A stretch of DNA of 64,000 nt from Bolinopsis microptera (GCF_026151205.1 NC_087081.1:5823246-5887245); one strand, 5' to 3'; positions 36,096 through 49,200 are shown, counted from the stretch's first letter. Numbers and translations: made by a program. The notes: generated by a model not told the origin, from the sequence alone.

Positions 36096-37909
36096 TTGAA
36101 CAGTGATGGTACAGTTACTAACAACAAGAGTACCTCCTCCCACTTCAAACCTGGCAAAGCTTATTTCTACCCCACTCTAAAGATCCACAAGCTTCAAAAG
36201 GAAGACCTTAAACCAGGAGTCGAGCCCCCCTTCAGGCTCATCACGGCACTTCAAGATGGAATCACAAAACGCAGTGATGTTTTCCTCGCTAGCCAATACC
36301 TGAAGGATCTTGAAAAGAATTTCTGCTCTGACCTTTTGACTGACAACACCGATGCCCTTCAATGGTTGGAATTCGTGGATAGTGAACATTCCCCAGTACA
36401 GAAGTTTACCTACGACTTTAAGGCCCTCTATGACTCCTTAACACCACCCCTCGTCATAGAGGCCTTGAGGTCCGATATGTCATCATGTAGAGAAGATTGG
36501 TCTGAAGACTTCTGCCAATGGCTCACACAACTGGTGGAATTAAGCCTCCGATCCTCTGTTGGGGTGTTCGATCAAAATTGGTTCATACAGCTCATTGGTA
36601 TCCCTACGGGTGGATCAATATGTGTCCAAATCGCAAACATAGCAGTCTACTACCTAATGAACAAATGTGTTTATAGTAACCCAGAGCATCGTATCAGCCA
36701 GGCGTTACATTGACGACGGAACAGGTTTGTTTGAGGGAACTACAGATGAGTTCAAAATTTGGATTGCAGATGTCAACAAAGCACTCTTCCCCCATGGACT
36801 TATCATTGATGAGTACCAAATAGAAGATCCTCGTAAATACGTATCTTTCCTTGACATAATGTTTACTTTCGATTCCTTGGGCTCCTTCCAAACGGATTTG
36901 TTCATAAAGAAAACGGACTCTCGTTCATACCTACACTTTAAAAGCTCCCACCCAAACCATATCTATTCCGGTATCGTGTACTCTCAATGCCTTAGACTCA
37001 GAAGGATCATCAACTGCCAAGAACGCCTCAAAGAACACCTCGCCAACCTCAAAAAAGCCTTCCTTGCTGCGTGTTACCATAGGAAAATGGTTGAGAACAT
37101 TAGTAATAAGGTTCTCAATTCAACAAGATCACTGTTACGCAAAGTTCAGACTCCTGATGACCAGACATCTTTACACCTTCCAATCAGGGTCATATCTACT
37201 TATGGTAGTGATGATGATCTGGTGTCTGTAACTAAGAAGTATGAAGAACACCTCTCAAGAACAAGGAGTTTCAGTGAAAGTGACACTGTTGAAACATCCC
37301 AAGAGACCTCCTCAACAGCTTCCACGCCTAGGAAGAAAATATTCAGTTACACCAAGAAGTCAGGGCCAAGCCTAAAATCTCGCCTCGTCAAATTGAAAGA
37401 ACTTGCTTTAGGAGCTAAACAGTAAACATGGTCCAACCAGCAAATGCCATATGCCAAGATGCAAATGCTGCGAACTTGTCAAAGGCAGCCATGAATTCAA
37501 AGTGAACGGCAAGAAGGTTAAAGCTTCCCCTGGAAACTGCCTGAGTTACAACATCATTTATCTGTTCCAATGTAGTTTCTGTGGAAAGGCTTACGTCGGT
37601 CGCACTACTCGCTCTCTACGGGTTAGGACTGGAGAACATAGGGTCAAATATCATAAACTTTTAAATGGTGATAAGGTAGATGAAACAAGTGATGAATATA
37701 GTTTGGGCTTACATTTGTTGGATCATGGTTTTAGACAAAGGGAGGATTTTAACAAAATTTGTAATGTGTCAATTATTGATAATTCTAGTCCTAAAACTTT
37801 AGAAGTTCGTGAACATAAATATATTCAACAACTCAAGACTTTAAAACCTTTGGGAATAAACACTATAAATCCTTTTGGCCTTCCCTTACTCCTAACATCT
37901 TACTTTTAA
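36096..37909 (+). mobile_element. Penelope-like retroelement, 5'-truncated, RT and GIY-YIG domains
   Basis: Three successive plus frames make one broken ORF: 36096-36713, 36667-37425 and 37451-37909. The first has typical Penelope RT text (YFYPTLKIHKLQK, PPFRLITALQDGITKRSDVF, QLIGIPTGGSICVQIANIAV). The second begins at the catalytic RYIDDG and continues the RT thumb and linker. The third has a Cys-rich linker (RCKCCELV), then a GIY-YIG nuclease: IIYLFQCSFCGKAYVGRTTR and LRVRTGEHR. RT plus C-terminal GIY-YIG defines Penelope-like elements. The N-terminal part and long terminal repeats are not seen. Two frame changes make it inactive. Confidence 0.88.
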
Positions 37910-37951
37910 TTATATAACCGTTTTAAGAGTGTTCAGATTTTTAAAGGAATT

Positions 37952-40900
37952 TTGGGTTTTACTAACTTTTTTTTACTAACGGAGGCTGGGCAAAGCCTAC
38001 GGGACCCCAGTCGCCTGATGAGAAGAGGGGGTACTCGTCATCCGACCAGATTTATTAGTCAACAGATCATCCATGTTGACCCTGCTTCCAACAAATCCAA
38101 TCCAGTAAATTATTGCAAACAGTTTTTACGTTTTGGAACATGGAACGTTCTATCTCTTGTCAGCTCATCTACACAGCTCTACCAACTTAGTCAAAACATT
38201 GATCAGTACAGATTGGATCTTTTGGGGATCACCGAGACTCACATGCCTGGATCTGGCACCACTCTACTGGACAATGGCAGTCTACTCATCCATTCCGGTA
38301 GAGTCGACGGGATCAAGAGACAGGGAGTCGGTCTCAGTCTTTCAAAACGAATCAGAAACTCCCTGATATCGTTCACTCCCACATCGGAGCGGGTTTTAAC
38401 TGCTAGGCTGCATAGTAAGCAAATCAACATCTCTGTTGTTGTGGCCTATGCTCCAACTGAGGGTGCAGAGGAGAGTGAGAAAGATAAGTTTTATAGGACA
38501 CTCACAGATACATTTGATGGGCTACCTCGTCACGATATCAAGTTACTGCTCGGCGATTTTAATGCAAAAGTAACATCAGGCAGATATGGAAGTGAAGCGG
38601 TCATCGGTGGGGAATCACTCCATAGCTCATCAAATGACAACGGGACAAGACTTGTGGATTTCTGTGCGACGAACCAGCTTGTCATCGGGGGAACTCTCTT
38701 CGAGCACAAGAAAATTCACAAGGGAACATGGCGGTCCCCCAACGGGCTCACCGTCAATCAGATAGATCATATCTGCATTGGAAAGCGGTTTCGTCAGTCA
38801 ATTTTTGATGTTAGGGTATGTCGCGGGGCAGACATCGGCTCCGATCATTATCTGGTTCTAGGACTGCTGAAAATCAAACTTCAGTCAGCGACAAAGATCA
38901 ACGCCAACAGGCCCAATGTGCCTGCCATTGAGCGCCTGAGGGATAGTACTACGGTTACAGAGTACAATGTGGCTCTTCAAACCCGATTTGCAAGTCTGGA
39001 TAGTGAGGTCAACCTCGAGGATATGTGGCGAAATCTCAGTCAGACCGTCACTGATGTCTCACTGGAGGTACTAGGCAAGAGACCCCGGAAGGCAAAGGAG
39101 CAACACCTGTCACGGAAGACCAAGGATTTATTGATTCAGCGGGCACAGTTTAAGCGCAAAGACCCAAACTCGGACGCTAACAGGTCAGAGTATTCTAAAC
39201 TTAATAAGTTAGTCAAGAAAAGCAGCAAGCTAGACGACAATAACTGGGCAGTTAGAGTAGCTACTGATCTTGAGGAAGCAGCGAGCAAAGGTCAGCAGCG
39301 TGAGGTATGGGCAAAGATCAAGAAGATCTCTGGTAAGAACAAGAAGCCTCAAGCATCTTGTGTCCGGGACAAGGACGGTAGGAAGATCACGGATCCCCAA
39401 CAGCAGAGGGATAGGTGGAAGGAGCACTATACTGAACTTCTGAACCCTCCATTATCAAGTGTCGACCTTGCCGACCTTGATACAGTACCACCCCAACCCC
39501 ACTTTAACTCTCTCTCTTGTTCGGATGGACCACCCACCAGAGACGAGATTAGTTACTCCCTGACAAAGCTTAAGAACAACAAAAGCCCAGGAGTGGACGG
39601 GATAACTAACGAGCAACTGAAGTATGGTGCGAGTGCTCTAGTTGATCAACTAGAGTGTCTATTCAAGAAAGTCTGGGAAGAAGAGACTGTTCCTGAAGAT
39701 TGGTTAAAGGGTGTGATCATTGTTATTGGGAAGAAAGGAGACACTTCAGTCTGCGGGAACAACAGAGGGATCACTTTAAAGTCTACAGCATCTAAGCTTT
39801 TTCAGATGATTCTTCTTAAGCGGTTACATGCTGGTATGGAGTGTCTTCTCAGGGAGAATCAGTGCGGATTTAGACAGAACCGCTCATGTATTGATCAGAT
39901 TTATTCTCTCCGAACTATTATTCATAACTGTCTTGAGTTTAACATTCCTCTTTACATTAATTTTGTCGATTTCAAGGCAGCGTTCGATTCTATCAGAAGG
40001 GACTTTATTTGGTGCAGTATGAGACACTATGGGCTGCCTGAAAAATATGTCAGAATATTTCAGTCATTTTTTGGGGGTACCATGAGTGCCGTGAGGGTTA
40101 ATGGGGAGCTGACAGACTGGTTTGATGTCAACTCAGGCACAGGTCAGGGCGACATTCAAGCACCTCCTGTCTTTAATTTCTGCCTAAACTTTTCTGCATT
40201 TCTGGCTGAGACCAACAAGATCATCAGTCAAGGCGCAGTGCTGCAGAAAGAGACGAAGACGGTCGAGGAAAAGGTCATTTTGGACACCGATTATGGACAA
40301 CTCAGGGGAAGGCCTACAGGAGTCAACTGATCTATTAGTTCATTACAGCTCCTACGCTGGGCTCAGAATAAATGCAAAGAAGACCCAATGATATGCATGG
40401 CTGTAAGCAAGTGCGCCTCCCAGCGACCTTTCATCAAGGATGATTGTATTGAGCTGTCGGTTGAGGGTGAACCCGTCGAGCAGGTTAGCAACTTTGTCTA
40501 CCTGGGTGCAACTATCAGTGGGGATGGGACAATCAACAGAGACCTGGATGTCCGTATCCAGAAGGCTAATGGCGCCTTTCATCAGCTCTGGAACATTTGG
40601 AATAGCAGAACTATAAAGACTCCAACCAAGATCAGGATCTATAGGGCTGCTGTCCTCACCATCTTGTTGTATGGAGCTGAAGTCTGGAACACCACCAAAA
40701 AGCAGATGAAACGCTTCGAGGTTTTCCATCAAACCTCCTTGAGAAGGATCCTTAGGATTAAATGGTTCTTTCATGTGACCAACGAAGAAGTTCTTAGGAG
40801 GGCTGGCATCAAGTCAGTCGAGACTTTCATCAGTGCTGCCAGGTTACGTTGGTATGGACATGTAGTTAGAATGCCAGACTCTAGACTACCAAGGTTTCTG

Positions 40901-41144
40901 TTGAACTGGAAGCCAAATTATGGAAAGAGGTCAAGGGGCAGACCCCGTAAGAACTGGAAGTCCTGCGTACTCGAAGATGCTGCTAAGTTTACAGGTGTTG
41001 AAAACATCGACAACAACACGACAGAAGCTTTGGCTACCAACCGAGTACAGTGGAGACATATGTTACGCCGCCAACGCGATGTGTGTGATGCAGGCCACTC
41101 CAACGACTGGGAGGAGACCTTACCATGTAACATGTAACATGTAA
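37952..41144 (+). mobile_element. RTE-like LINE, nearly full-length but inactivated
   Basis: The frame from 37952 to 40330 gives an APE endonuclease (FGTWNVLSL, LGITETHMPG, VVAYAPTEGA, LLLGDFNAKV, GSDHYLVLGLL) and RT motifs (NNKSPGVDGITNEQLKYG, NQCGFRQNRSCIDQI, FVDFKAAFDSI, GTGQGDIQAPPVFNF). It then stops. After a short frame shift the C-terminal part continues at 40388-41137 (NFVYLGATISGDG, LYGAEVW, RLRWYGHVVRM, RGRPRKNW). The YxDD catalytic box that should follow DTDY at about 40288 is deleted. The 3' end has ATGTAAC repeated (41125-41144), as in RTE/CR1 LINEs. It starts within about 45 bp of the Penelope end. Confidence 0.88.
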
Positions 41145-41640
41145 CTAACTTTTTACAATTTTTAGGCTTATGTCACTGAAGATGACGCCTTGCAACATGT
41201 TTGACGATAGCCTGTAGATTGATAGTTTGATCTCAGTATTTACAACAAATCATCTAGCTTGATTGAATCAAAGGGAGAATTAAATTCCTCTGTTTGTATA
41301 AGTATAACCTATATTGCATAAGTAAAGGAGCCGTCAAAGAAAAATCCATACATTTATACAGTACGGAGCTAGATGATTTGATATATTCCTCGAATGAGTG
41401 GTAATAATATTAGTAAGTCAAACCAGAAAGAATTATTTCAATCAGGCACTCAGTGACTGAGCTATAAAGGCCAAAGTATGTACACTGAATTTTACAATTT
41501 GTTTTAGTCCATCTGTCATTAAAAATTAGAATGATGAAAGATTGCTATTGGACACGCACTTCAATATTTCCTCCATCAAGAGGGTGTCTCCCTCGTCTAG
41601 CTGAAACAACCGTCCACGTCGAAAACAGAACTTGAAAAGA
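41145..41640. other. No recognisable gene; one MITE-related stretch
   Basis: Around 41375-41480 (TATTCCTCGAATGAGTGGTA, CAGGCACTCAGTGACTGAGC, GGCCAAAGTATGTACACTGA) it resembles the right-hand part of the TA-flanked MITEs at 51745 and 55605, so a degraded copy may lie here. Confidence 0.45.
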
Positions 41641-41666
41641 AAGGCTTCTGGTTAGAGTCTTGAGAT

Positions 41667-41749
41667 TACCTGGGGACCCTAGGCTATAATGTTCTAATGT
41701 TCATAAAGAGAGATTCGGCGGAATGACTGGCTGAACGCCGCCCAGTAAT
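41667..41749 (+). mobile_element. Short TTACCTGGGG...CCCAGTAA element, copy 3
   Basis: It starts TTACCTGGGGACCCTAGGCT and ends GAACGCCGCCCAGTAA. It matches the copies near 5930 and 6664. Confidence 0.6.
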
Positions 41750-41759
41750 CTTGAGAATG

Positions 41760-42450
41760 AGATCAAGTTCAACCGACGAAGTACCCATGATGCACTCGGA
41801 CTAGGGCGTATTATTCGTTCCACCTCAAATCTTTGAGTTTCGTCAGAAGTAGAACGGACTCGACGATCATTCCTTTGGGGGACTCCTAAGAACGCAAATC
41901 ATATGGACAATGGACATGGTGGACGCGGACGCGGAGCATTGGGTAATCGACGGTACCTTCAAATTCTTACTGTATTTCTTCTGCACCAGATTGGCTGCCA
42001 TTGTTGCAACATAAACAATAAAGATCGAGTATTTGATTTTGTTCGGTATTGAGAAATACTAGAGCTTGGACCGCTGCCAGTGTCTCTTTTTCCCAAACAA
42101 AAGGAAATGATATTAATTTGAATAACCGTCCGCAAATGCAAAATGATACCGAGAATGAAATCGGTCGCTCGCTTTTCCCATTCATTCACGGCTTACTCGG
42201 ACACGGGCGTATTATTCGTGACACCTCAAATCTTTAAGTTTGTCAGAACGGACTCGACGATCATTCCATTTCCTTTGGGGGACTCATAAGAACGCAAATC
42301 ATATGGACATGGTGGACGCGGAGCATTGGGTAATCGACGGCACCTTCAAATCTGAACCTTTAATTTTATATTTCAATTCCATCAGGTTGGTTGCCATTGT
42401 TGCGACATAAACAACAAAAATCGAGTACTTGTTCCGTATTGCGAAATACT
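41760..42450 (+). pseudogene. Two decayed copies of a MULE-like transposase fragment
   Basis: About 42300-42350 reads HMDMVDAEHWVIDGTFKSEP, close to the W..DGTFK..P core around the first catalytic Asp of Mutator-like transposases. A related copy lies at about 41900-41965 (EHWVIDGTFKF). Each is preceded by CGTATTATTCGT(T/G)CCACCTCAAATCT-like DNA and followed by TTGGTTGCCATTGTTGCGAC. Stops and shifts surround both. The family call rests on a short motif. Confidence 0.45.
41985..42185 (+). repeat. Dispersed repeat ending TCGCTTTTCCCATTCATTC
   Basis: GGACCGCTGCCAGTGTCTCT, AACCGTCCGCAAATGCAAAA and GAATGAAATCGGTCGCTCGC occur here and on the minus strand at 56636-56775. They also occur at 58195-58300 plus 58713-58740, where a second element interrupts them. 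Confidence 0.7.
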
Positions 42451-44200
42451 TTGGTAATGGTAGTTTCACTATTTGGTAGTAATAATGATATTGAGTAATT
42501 TTTTATTAGTAGTTGTACAGCAATACTAATGGGACTACTGCAGACCCTCTACCGGCCAAACCTTGTTAACAAAGCCGCAGTCAAGGTAGGGTGAACGGTA
42601 GTTAAAAGCGCTTAAGGGACATAAGTCAAAGTGGTATTATAGCAACATCATGTAGTGGACATCTTGAGAAATGAGTAGTAGGTAGAATGTAAGGTTGCTC
42701 CTTCATAAATCGTCTTTTTCTCCCATAATAAGTTGACATCAAGTCTTGAAAATTATTCGAGAAGAATCTCGAATAATTTAGTTTAATTGCAGCGTCCCAC
42801 ATGGCTATCTAAACTGCAAGCCCTATCCATTGCTGAGCAAGACCTTATTTATTTTCTCCGACGAGCGGGATCATCAATAACGAGGTCTGGTGACATCCTC
42901 TGGATCAGACATCCTCGGGATTACTTTTGTAGTAGTTGTGCAGCAATAAAATGATGTCACCATTTTACCTTCACACAGACATCGAACGCTGTAAGAAGAT
43001 GACGCGATCAAACCGCGTTAATTTGTTTTGTTCATAGAAAAATATAATAGGGATCTTTCATATTGTGTTCCATACATGGAGCGCTTTTTCACGCCACTGC
43101 TGACTGCTTTATACTATTACGATAGACACTATCTTACAAAATAAGAAACAGTCCACTTTTTATCTTACTATATATAAAGCGAGACGATATATACCGTTAG
43201 AGAGGGAGAAATGCTGTTGTGGGACGAGGAAGGCGTGCCCCTCCAAAGGAAAGAGGTTGGACTAGATATTATGAGGGTTACTAATTAAATGATCATTAAA
43301 TTAATTCCGTATGCGGTTTGGAATTTGGATGTCTTAAATCTTAATAGATTCTATCGGCCTATCAAAAAGGAAGTAAGTATTTTGAATTTGATAATTACAG
43401 TTACAAAGCAACAATTAACATTTAGCCTAAGAATTGAGGTTCAACATATTGATGTCTTCTGTTTCATATGTTATGACTGTGTGACATTATCTGTGTGACA
43501 TTATGACTGTGTGACATTATGACTGTGTGACATTATGACTGTGTGACATTATCATATCCTCTGGTTAGGTGCAACGTCACCATGAAAACCATTTTTATTT
43601 ATGAAATTCTCACTATTAAATATCGTCTATCTGATTAGCCATATTAAGTTATTTTGCTATTGAGTCTCGTTTGATGATTCTTTCAAACAAAATTCTGTAA
43701 AAAAACTTGATTCAGTGATGCTAACAAGGTTAGTAGATACTAAGATACGTACTATCGCGACTCGTACTAAAACTGTAACTAGACACTACAAATTACAACT
43801 TAAAAACTGAAATGTTAGCAGTTCCGAAGAAATAGTGATACAATATGAGAGGGTTGAATAGTTGTAGGAAGTTCGAACTTTAAGAATTTATTCGAACTGA
43901 CAGCGCATTAAAAACTATTCAGCTACTAAATAACTATGTAATAATAATATCATACAACGTGTCGCAAACACGAAATAAAAGATAAAGAATTTATCAAAGT
44001 GTCATTGGTTGAGACATCAACAGTTAGGATCGTACGATCATATTTACAACTAAATTATCCAACATTACCGAGCTTGCTATTTTATGGCTCGCTTCTCTCT
44101 GGGACATAGAAGTGAAACGAATGTGCATGGATGGAATTAGGAATGGTGCAGCTGATATGTTCAACATTGTCATTTCATCGAGTGTTAGTTTTTTACTAAC
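42450..44200. other. Intergenic, no recognisable gene; GACTGTGTGACATTAT repeat
   Basis: A 16-18 bp unit (GACTGTGTGACATTAT) repeats about five times at 43470-43555. Otherwise I see AT-rich sequence without a supported gene. Confidence 0.55.
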
Positions 44201-45105
44201 TTAAAAACGAGCTTCCTTGATTTCCCTGTTTAAATGTTGCTTTTTAAAAGTTCCTGTTGTCTTGACGCATGTTCTACAAACTTTACTGTTGTGCATGATA
44301 TGTTTGTCGGAAGGTTTGTGGTCTTGTTTGATAAGGACCAACTGCACTAGTGCAATCTTGAAACAAATCCTCTCCAGTTTCTCCAGAAAATAAGAGTTTA
44401 TATTCTTGTAAAGTTCACTGTAGAAAATAGGGTTCAGAATGCTGTTGATGGGTAGAACCACCAGAGCTAGCACTTCAAACAGTACGGGAGGAGGACTATC
44501 GCTAACTATTTGGAAGTACACGGCAGCCCCGATAAAAGATAACCAACTTGCTAGCTTTGTTCCTATCATCAGAGAAATCTTAGGAGCTAGTGAGGGGGCT
44601 GCAGTGTTTTGTCTGTTCATCCCACCTCCAACGTCTCCCACCTCACGTCGACACTCTAACTGCTTTCTAACTATGATGAGGTAAAAGAGAGTAACTATGA
44701 CCAGAAGTAGGAACACTGTGATAAGATAGGAGAGTTTATAGATGAGGTAGGATTGTTGTTCTTTAAAGACGTTGTGAACACACAGACGGGTGTTTCCATA
44801 ATATCCGATCTCTTTGATATCGAATATGTTGTCTTTACTGGTGATGATGTTGAGGTCTCTGACTGTTGTGTGCAGATCAGTTTTGTTAGAGTAATATGTT
44901 TCATGTAGGTAGTTTAACCAAGTCATGTTTACATAGTTAGAGCTGATGAAAGGATTATCTGGAAAGTTTTTAAAGAACACGTCTGTGCGGAAGATATTTT
45001 GTATAGCAATCAAAGGAAGGATGGGAATCAATGCGTTGATCACATTTATGGCAATAGATATCGCAGATGTTATAAATATTGTTTTAAGTTTGGCGGAGAT
45101 ATAAA
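44201..45105 (-). pseudogene. Truncated LGR-type 7TM receptor (TM4-TM7)
   Basis: The minus frame ends at 44201. A phase-1 acceptor (GGTGCAG) at 45106-45109 would start the exon at 45105; the open frame continues to 45196 but that part is not receptor-like. It has a TM4-like segment (FITSAISIAINVINALIPIL), loop 2 with YYGNTRLCVHNVF, TM5 (SYLITVFLLLVIVTLFYLII), TM6 (KISLMIGTKLASWLSFIGAA) and TM7 with LPINSILNPIFYSEL. These match loop 2 and TM7 of the 30.7 and 60.2 kb receptors, but TM6 has lost TDFxCW. No TM1-TM3 or ectodomain exon was found in the 1 kb upstream. It is either the last exon of a gene with distant 5' exons or a 5'-truncated remnant. Confidence 0.6.
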
Positions 45106-45199
45106 CTGCACCATTGCGGTTACAGCCGCGCACTCTGCACTCGTGCGCGGCAGGTCTACAACTACAAGCAACGTGTGACAAATTTAAACTAGGCACCGC

Positions 45200-45980
45200 G
45201 TCTCTGCCTAATTATTTTCGTCATCCAACAGGTGTGGTTTGATTCTGATCCTCAGGACCAAGGTGCATATCATTATCCCTTCATATTTTACAAAATTGGG
45301 ATACTGTGATTGATAATTATAATCTTGAAAGCTACAAAGTCAAAAGAGTTTTCTGGTCACAATCGTAAAAATAAAATCGGGTTACCCAACGGCAACACTA
45401 ACAGCTTCCATAACTGTCAAAATGCTCCTTCAAGCCAAGTCGAATGTCATCCCGTCTGATCGAGTTATTTTCGCCATTTTGCAACGCAAAGTTGGGAGTA
45501 ATATAAACAATAAAATTGTAAAATAAAATGTTTTAATGCGTCTTCACTTTCAGTGTTTGCTGCTAAAGCTAAAACGTAAATTTCGATCAGGTGGAAGCTT
45601 ACCATAATATTAATTCCTTTATTTCGTACCTTGACACCATTAATTTCCTGCTCGTGATATTAAGTGGTCCACGCCAATACCTAGCTTAGTACCTTTGATT
45701 TACTGTTCTTTGTTTGATATTAGTAAAGCTAGGTTGTTGGTTCGCAAAACCTTTGAGTGGATTTTACAATGTTTTGTTTGGTCAGCGACCAGCGTCATGG
45801 TGTGCATCGCTTTTTTATTTAACGGATATTACTGAAAGATCTATTTTCATATGACCATTGAGTCTCTATTGTGTTCCTTTACGATCCGATCCATCGATCG
45901 GCTGAATTAATTTTTCTCTCAGAAAGAGCTAAAATTTCAAACAAAGCGAAATGACGTATTTTTTGTTTCCCCAGCAGGAA
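45200..45980. other. Intergenic, no recognisable gene
   Basis: No coding frames. A phrase AAGTGGTCCACGCCAATACC at about 45661 recurs near 59430 (AAGTGGTCCACGCCAAGACC), followed in both places by TTTACTGTTCTTTGTTTGAT, so a short dispersed repeat is present. Confidence 0.55.
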
Positions 45981-45989
45981 GATGGTGAC

Positions 45990-45997
45990 TATAAAAG
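45990..45997 (+). promoter_or_regulatory. TATA box of the PAN-domain gene
   Basis: TATAAAAG lies about 200 bp upstream of the start codon at 46193. A start site near 46020 would fit. The same octamer precedes the secreted-protein gene at 15368. Confidence 0.55.
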
Positions 45998-46128
45998 TCA
46001 ACCCCAATCCCCTGAGATAGCAGTCGATACTCAGTTAGAAACGGAGTGCTCGAAGTAATTTAATTCTGCACCATTTTTGCACCATCAAGACTATTTTCTT
46101 TTTCTGATATTCAACAAATCGTTTGAAA

Positions 46129-46206
46129 ATGAAGCTTTTGTTAAAAATTATTACAAATATTTATTTGCAAGACACCAATTGGACTGCTCAGGATGTTAAC
46201 CATTGA
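46129..46206 (+). promoter_or_regulatory. Upstream ORF overlapping the PAN gene start
   Basis: An ATG at 46129 opens 25 codons and stops at TGA 46204-46206, past the proposed main ATG (46193) in another frame. If both lie on the mature mRNA, it would reduce initiation at the main start. Alternatively, a 5'UTR intron ending at CTGCTCAG (46190) would remove it. Confidence 0.45.
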
Positions 46207-49200
46207 GTGTTTATTGACTGTTATCCTGGCCCAACCGATGTATCTCTATGCACTTACTGAAAGTACTTCGAGTAGGTTTGGCTGGGATCGCTCCAGGACA
46301 ACAATATCAGGTACGTCATCCTATCACTCCACTGGGGTCTTTTTGTAAGTACCATTCCAAGATCCAAGAGTGAGTTGTTGTTAGTAGCAGTGTATCCTTT
46401 AGTACTAGTAGGGCACAGGGAAACTAAAGTGCAAAGAAACTGCTGTTAACTGTTGCTGACTGCTGCTAACTGCTGCTTACTGCTACTAACTGCTGCTAAA
46501 TACTGCTAACTGCTGCTAACTGCTGCTGTCGCGTGCGGGCCATTCGCAGCAGTTAGCAACAGTTAGCAGCAGTTAGCAGCAGTCAGCAGCAGTTAGCAAC
46601 AGTCAGCAGCAGTTAGCAACAGTCAGCAGCAGTTAGCAGCAGTTGCACGTGGCGTGCGCTATTCACTTATTCAGGTTATTTAAATCAAAAGAATCGAGCA
46701 GCCAGCTGAAGCCATAACATTGTTGACTTAGATGCTCAATATTTTGAACCTTGCTCATCGTTCTCAATTACAACTCGATCTTGTTGTTGTATTTTTCAAT
46801 ACCATGTTTATTCAATTACGTAATTGATAATCCTGTTTCCCCAGCCAATCTTGTGAGTCAAGAAAGCTGTTTTGTCCAGGATTTCGACTACTATGGAGCT
46901 GATATCAAGAACATAACAAACGTCGACTCTGCTGAATCCTGTCTTGCTATGGTTTGTACAAGCTTTAAACTTTTTTCGATTTAAATAAGTCTCAATTTTA
47001 AAAGTAAATCTGAGAAGAGTCATAAAAGCTTATTATATTACAAAAAAATATCCATATATACAGAAAATATCCATAATCTTCCTTCACTATTCTCACTTTT
47101 TCTCAAAATTATGGTTTTAAAAACACAATCACATACTTTTAGTGCGAAAAACAAGCAGGATGTCTGTCGATGACGTACTACTACTATGGCGGCGGCTGCT
47201 GGTTGAAGAACCTCATGTACGGTCAGAACCCCGCCCCAAAAGTCGGATGTGTCAGCGCTAACCTCGTCTGTCAAGGTAGGACTAATAAATTTAATTGACA
47301 CGTGACAAATATGAAAAACCGACCAATCAGCTTTGATAATTGCTGCTGACTGCTGCTAACTGCTGCTGACTGCTGCTAACTGCTGCTAACGGCTGCTGAC
47401 TGCTGCGAATGGGGCGCGAGCGACAGCAGCAGTTAGCAGCAGTTAGCAGCAGTTAGCAGCAGTCAGCAGCAGCGGTTAGCAGCAGTTAGCAGCAGTTAGC
47501 AGCAGTTAGCAGCAGTTAGCAGCAGTTAGCAGCAGTTAGCAGCAGTTAGAAGCAGTTAGCAGCAGTTTCTCTGCACTTTAGTGTGAGGGATTTTACTAAA
47601 TCACTCGCCAGCGCGTTATCACGTGTTTTTAATGCCGTGATTTCATTGGTCACCTCTATAACGCGCATTATTTGTGACAGCACAGTTGTTTTCACACAAT
47701 TTGTCCACCGCGCGTGCAATAAACTCAATTAAGTTAGCAGCAGTTAGCAGCAGTCAGCAGCAGTTAAGAGCAGTTTCACGCTGCATGCGCTATTCAGGTT
47801 ATTTAAATCAGTTATCATTATCAAAACTCTCCTCTTTTCCCATTTAACATACCTGGGTCCTCCTCTCCCCAGACCAAATGCTTCCTTTATCAGAACTTTT
47901 GACATGATTATATTCCATTTTCTTTGGGGTTGCAAACGGGATAAAATAAAACGTGAAATCATAACCCGAAATAAGGAACATGGAGGCCTGGGACTATTTT
48001 ATTTATCCGATTTTATTATAGGTCTTAAAACAAATCTTATTTCAAAGCTACTAAATGATTCCTTTCACCACACTTGGAAAGATATTATGATAATGCAACT
48101 GAAATTTCCCGAGCATATCACCATCTCTGTAGAAAACGGTCTCGCTAATATCAACTGCCATTTTACACAGGACGTCCTTAATTGCTACACTGAGTGGAAG
48201 ATTAGTTCGGCTAATGCAGCTTTGGATTCTATTGATCACTGTGTGTGGTCTAACCCAGCAATAACTGACATCGGGTCCAAACTTTAGAACAATCATCTTA
48301 TTGATAAGGGAATATTTTACATCTCAGATTTCCTTTCTATAGATTTTAAAGTACACTCCTTAACTACAATATGTTCATGAACAAGTGGGAGCTGTCTCCG
48401 AATACGATTTCCAAAATTGATTACTGTAACATTATCATGGGGATACGGAGATATAACTGTCCCACGATTAACTCAAGGAATATCAAATTTGTTGACCCGA
48501 ATATAAAACTTCAATTTTTACATTCTGCTGTCTGCAACTGGGCAGGTGAAGGGAAGCAAAATTCGGGATAAAACGTACGATTCTATTTGCCCAAACGAGC
48601 TGTCTCTTTTACGTCAATGGGTTATCGACTTAAACAGTCATTCTATCGATTGGGCAGTCGTTCTAAGCAACCTGTTTTTCTTAGTATCTAAAAATTTTAA
48701 GTTGATTCAATTTCAATACAAACTTTTAATGAGGATCACAACGTGTAGATACATGAGACATAAGATGAAAATTGTTACAGATACTCCCATGTGTAGCCTG
48801 TGTAATAAATATTTAGAAACTATTCCTCATATTTACCTCCATTGTATTCACACAAATAGCTTCATCACAATACTTGAAGACTTTATTAAAAGGAAAATCG
48901 ATAGAAATTACGAAGATCCCACTAAAATTAATTTTATAGTCTGTAATCACACTTCACAAATTAAAAATTATTTTTATATCGTTGCCAAATGGTACATTAG
49001 CAAAAAATTTCAGGCAGGAGACATACCGATCTGGCAGGGGTATATCAAACTTCTTAAGCTATCACTTACAGGAGATAAAATAGCTCACAAAAGTTCTATT
49101 GTGTCGATCTTGGCCGACAATATGTCCACTCCATTTATAATGGTGTCTATGTTATTTAATTTTTATTGGTTATTGTTACTATCTTGCAGTACTACTAGCT

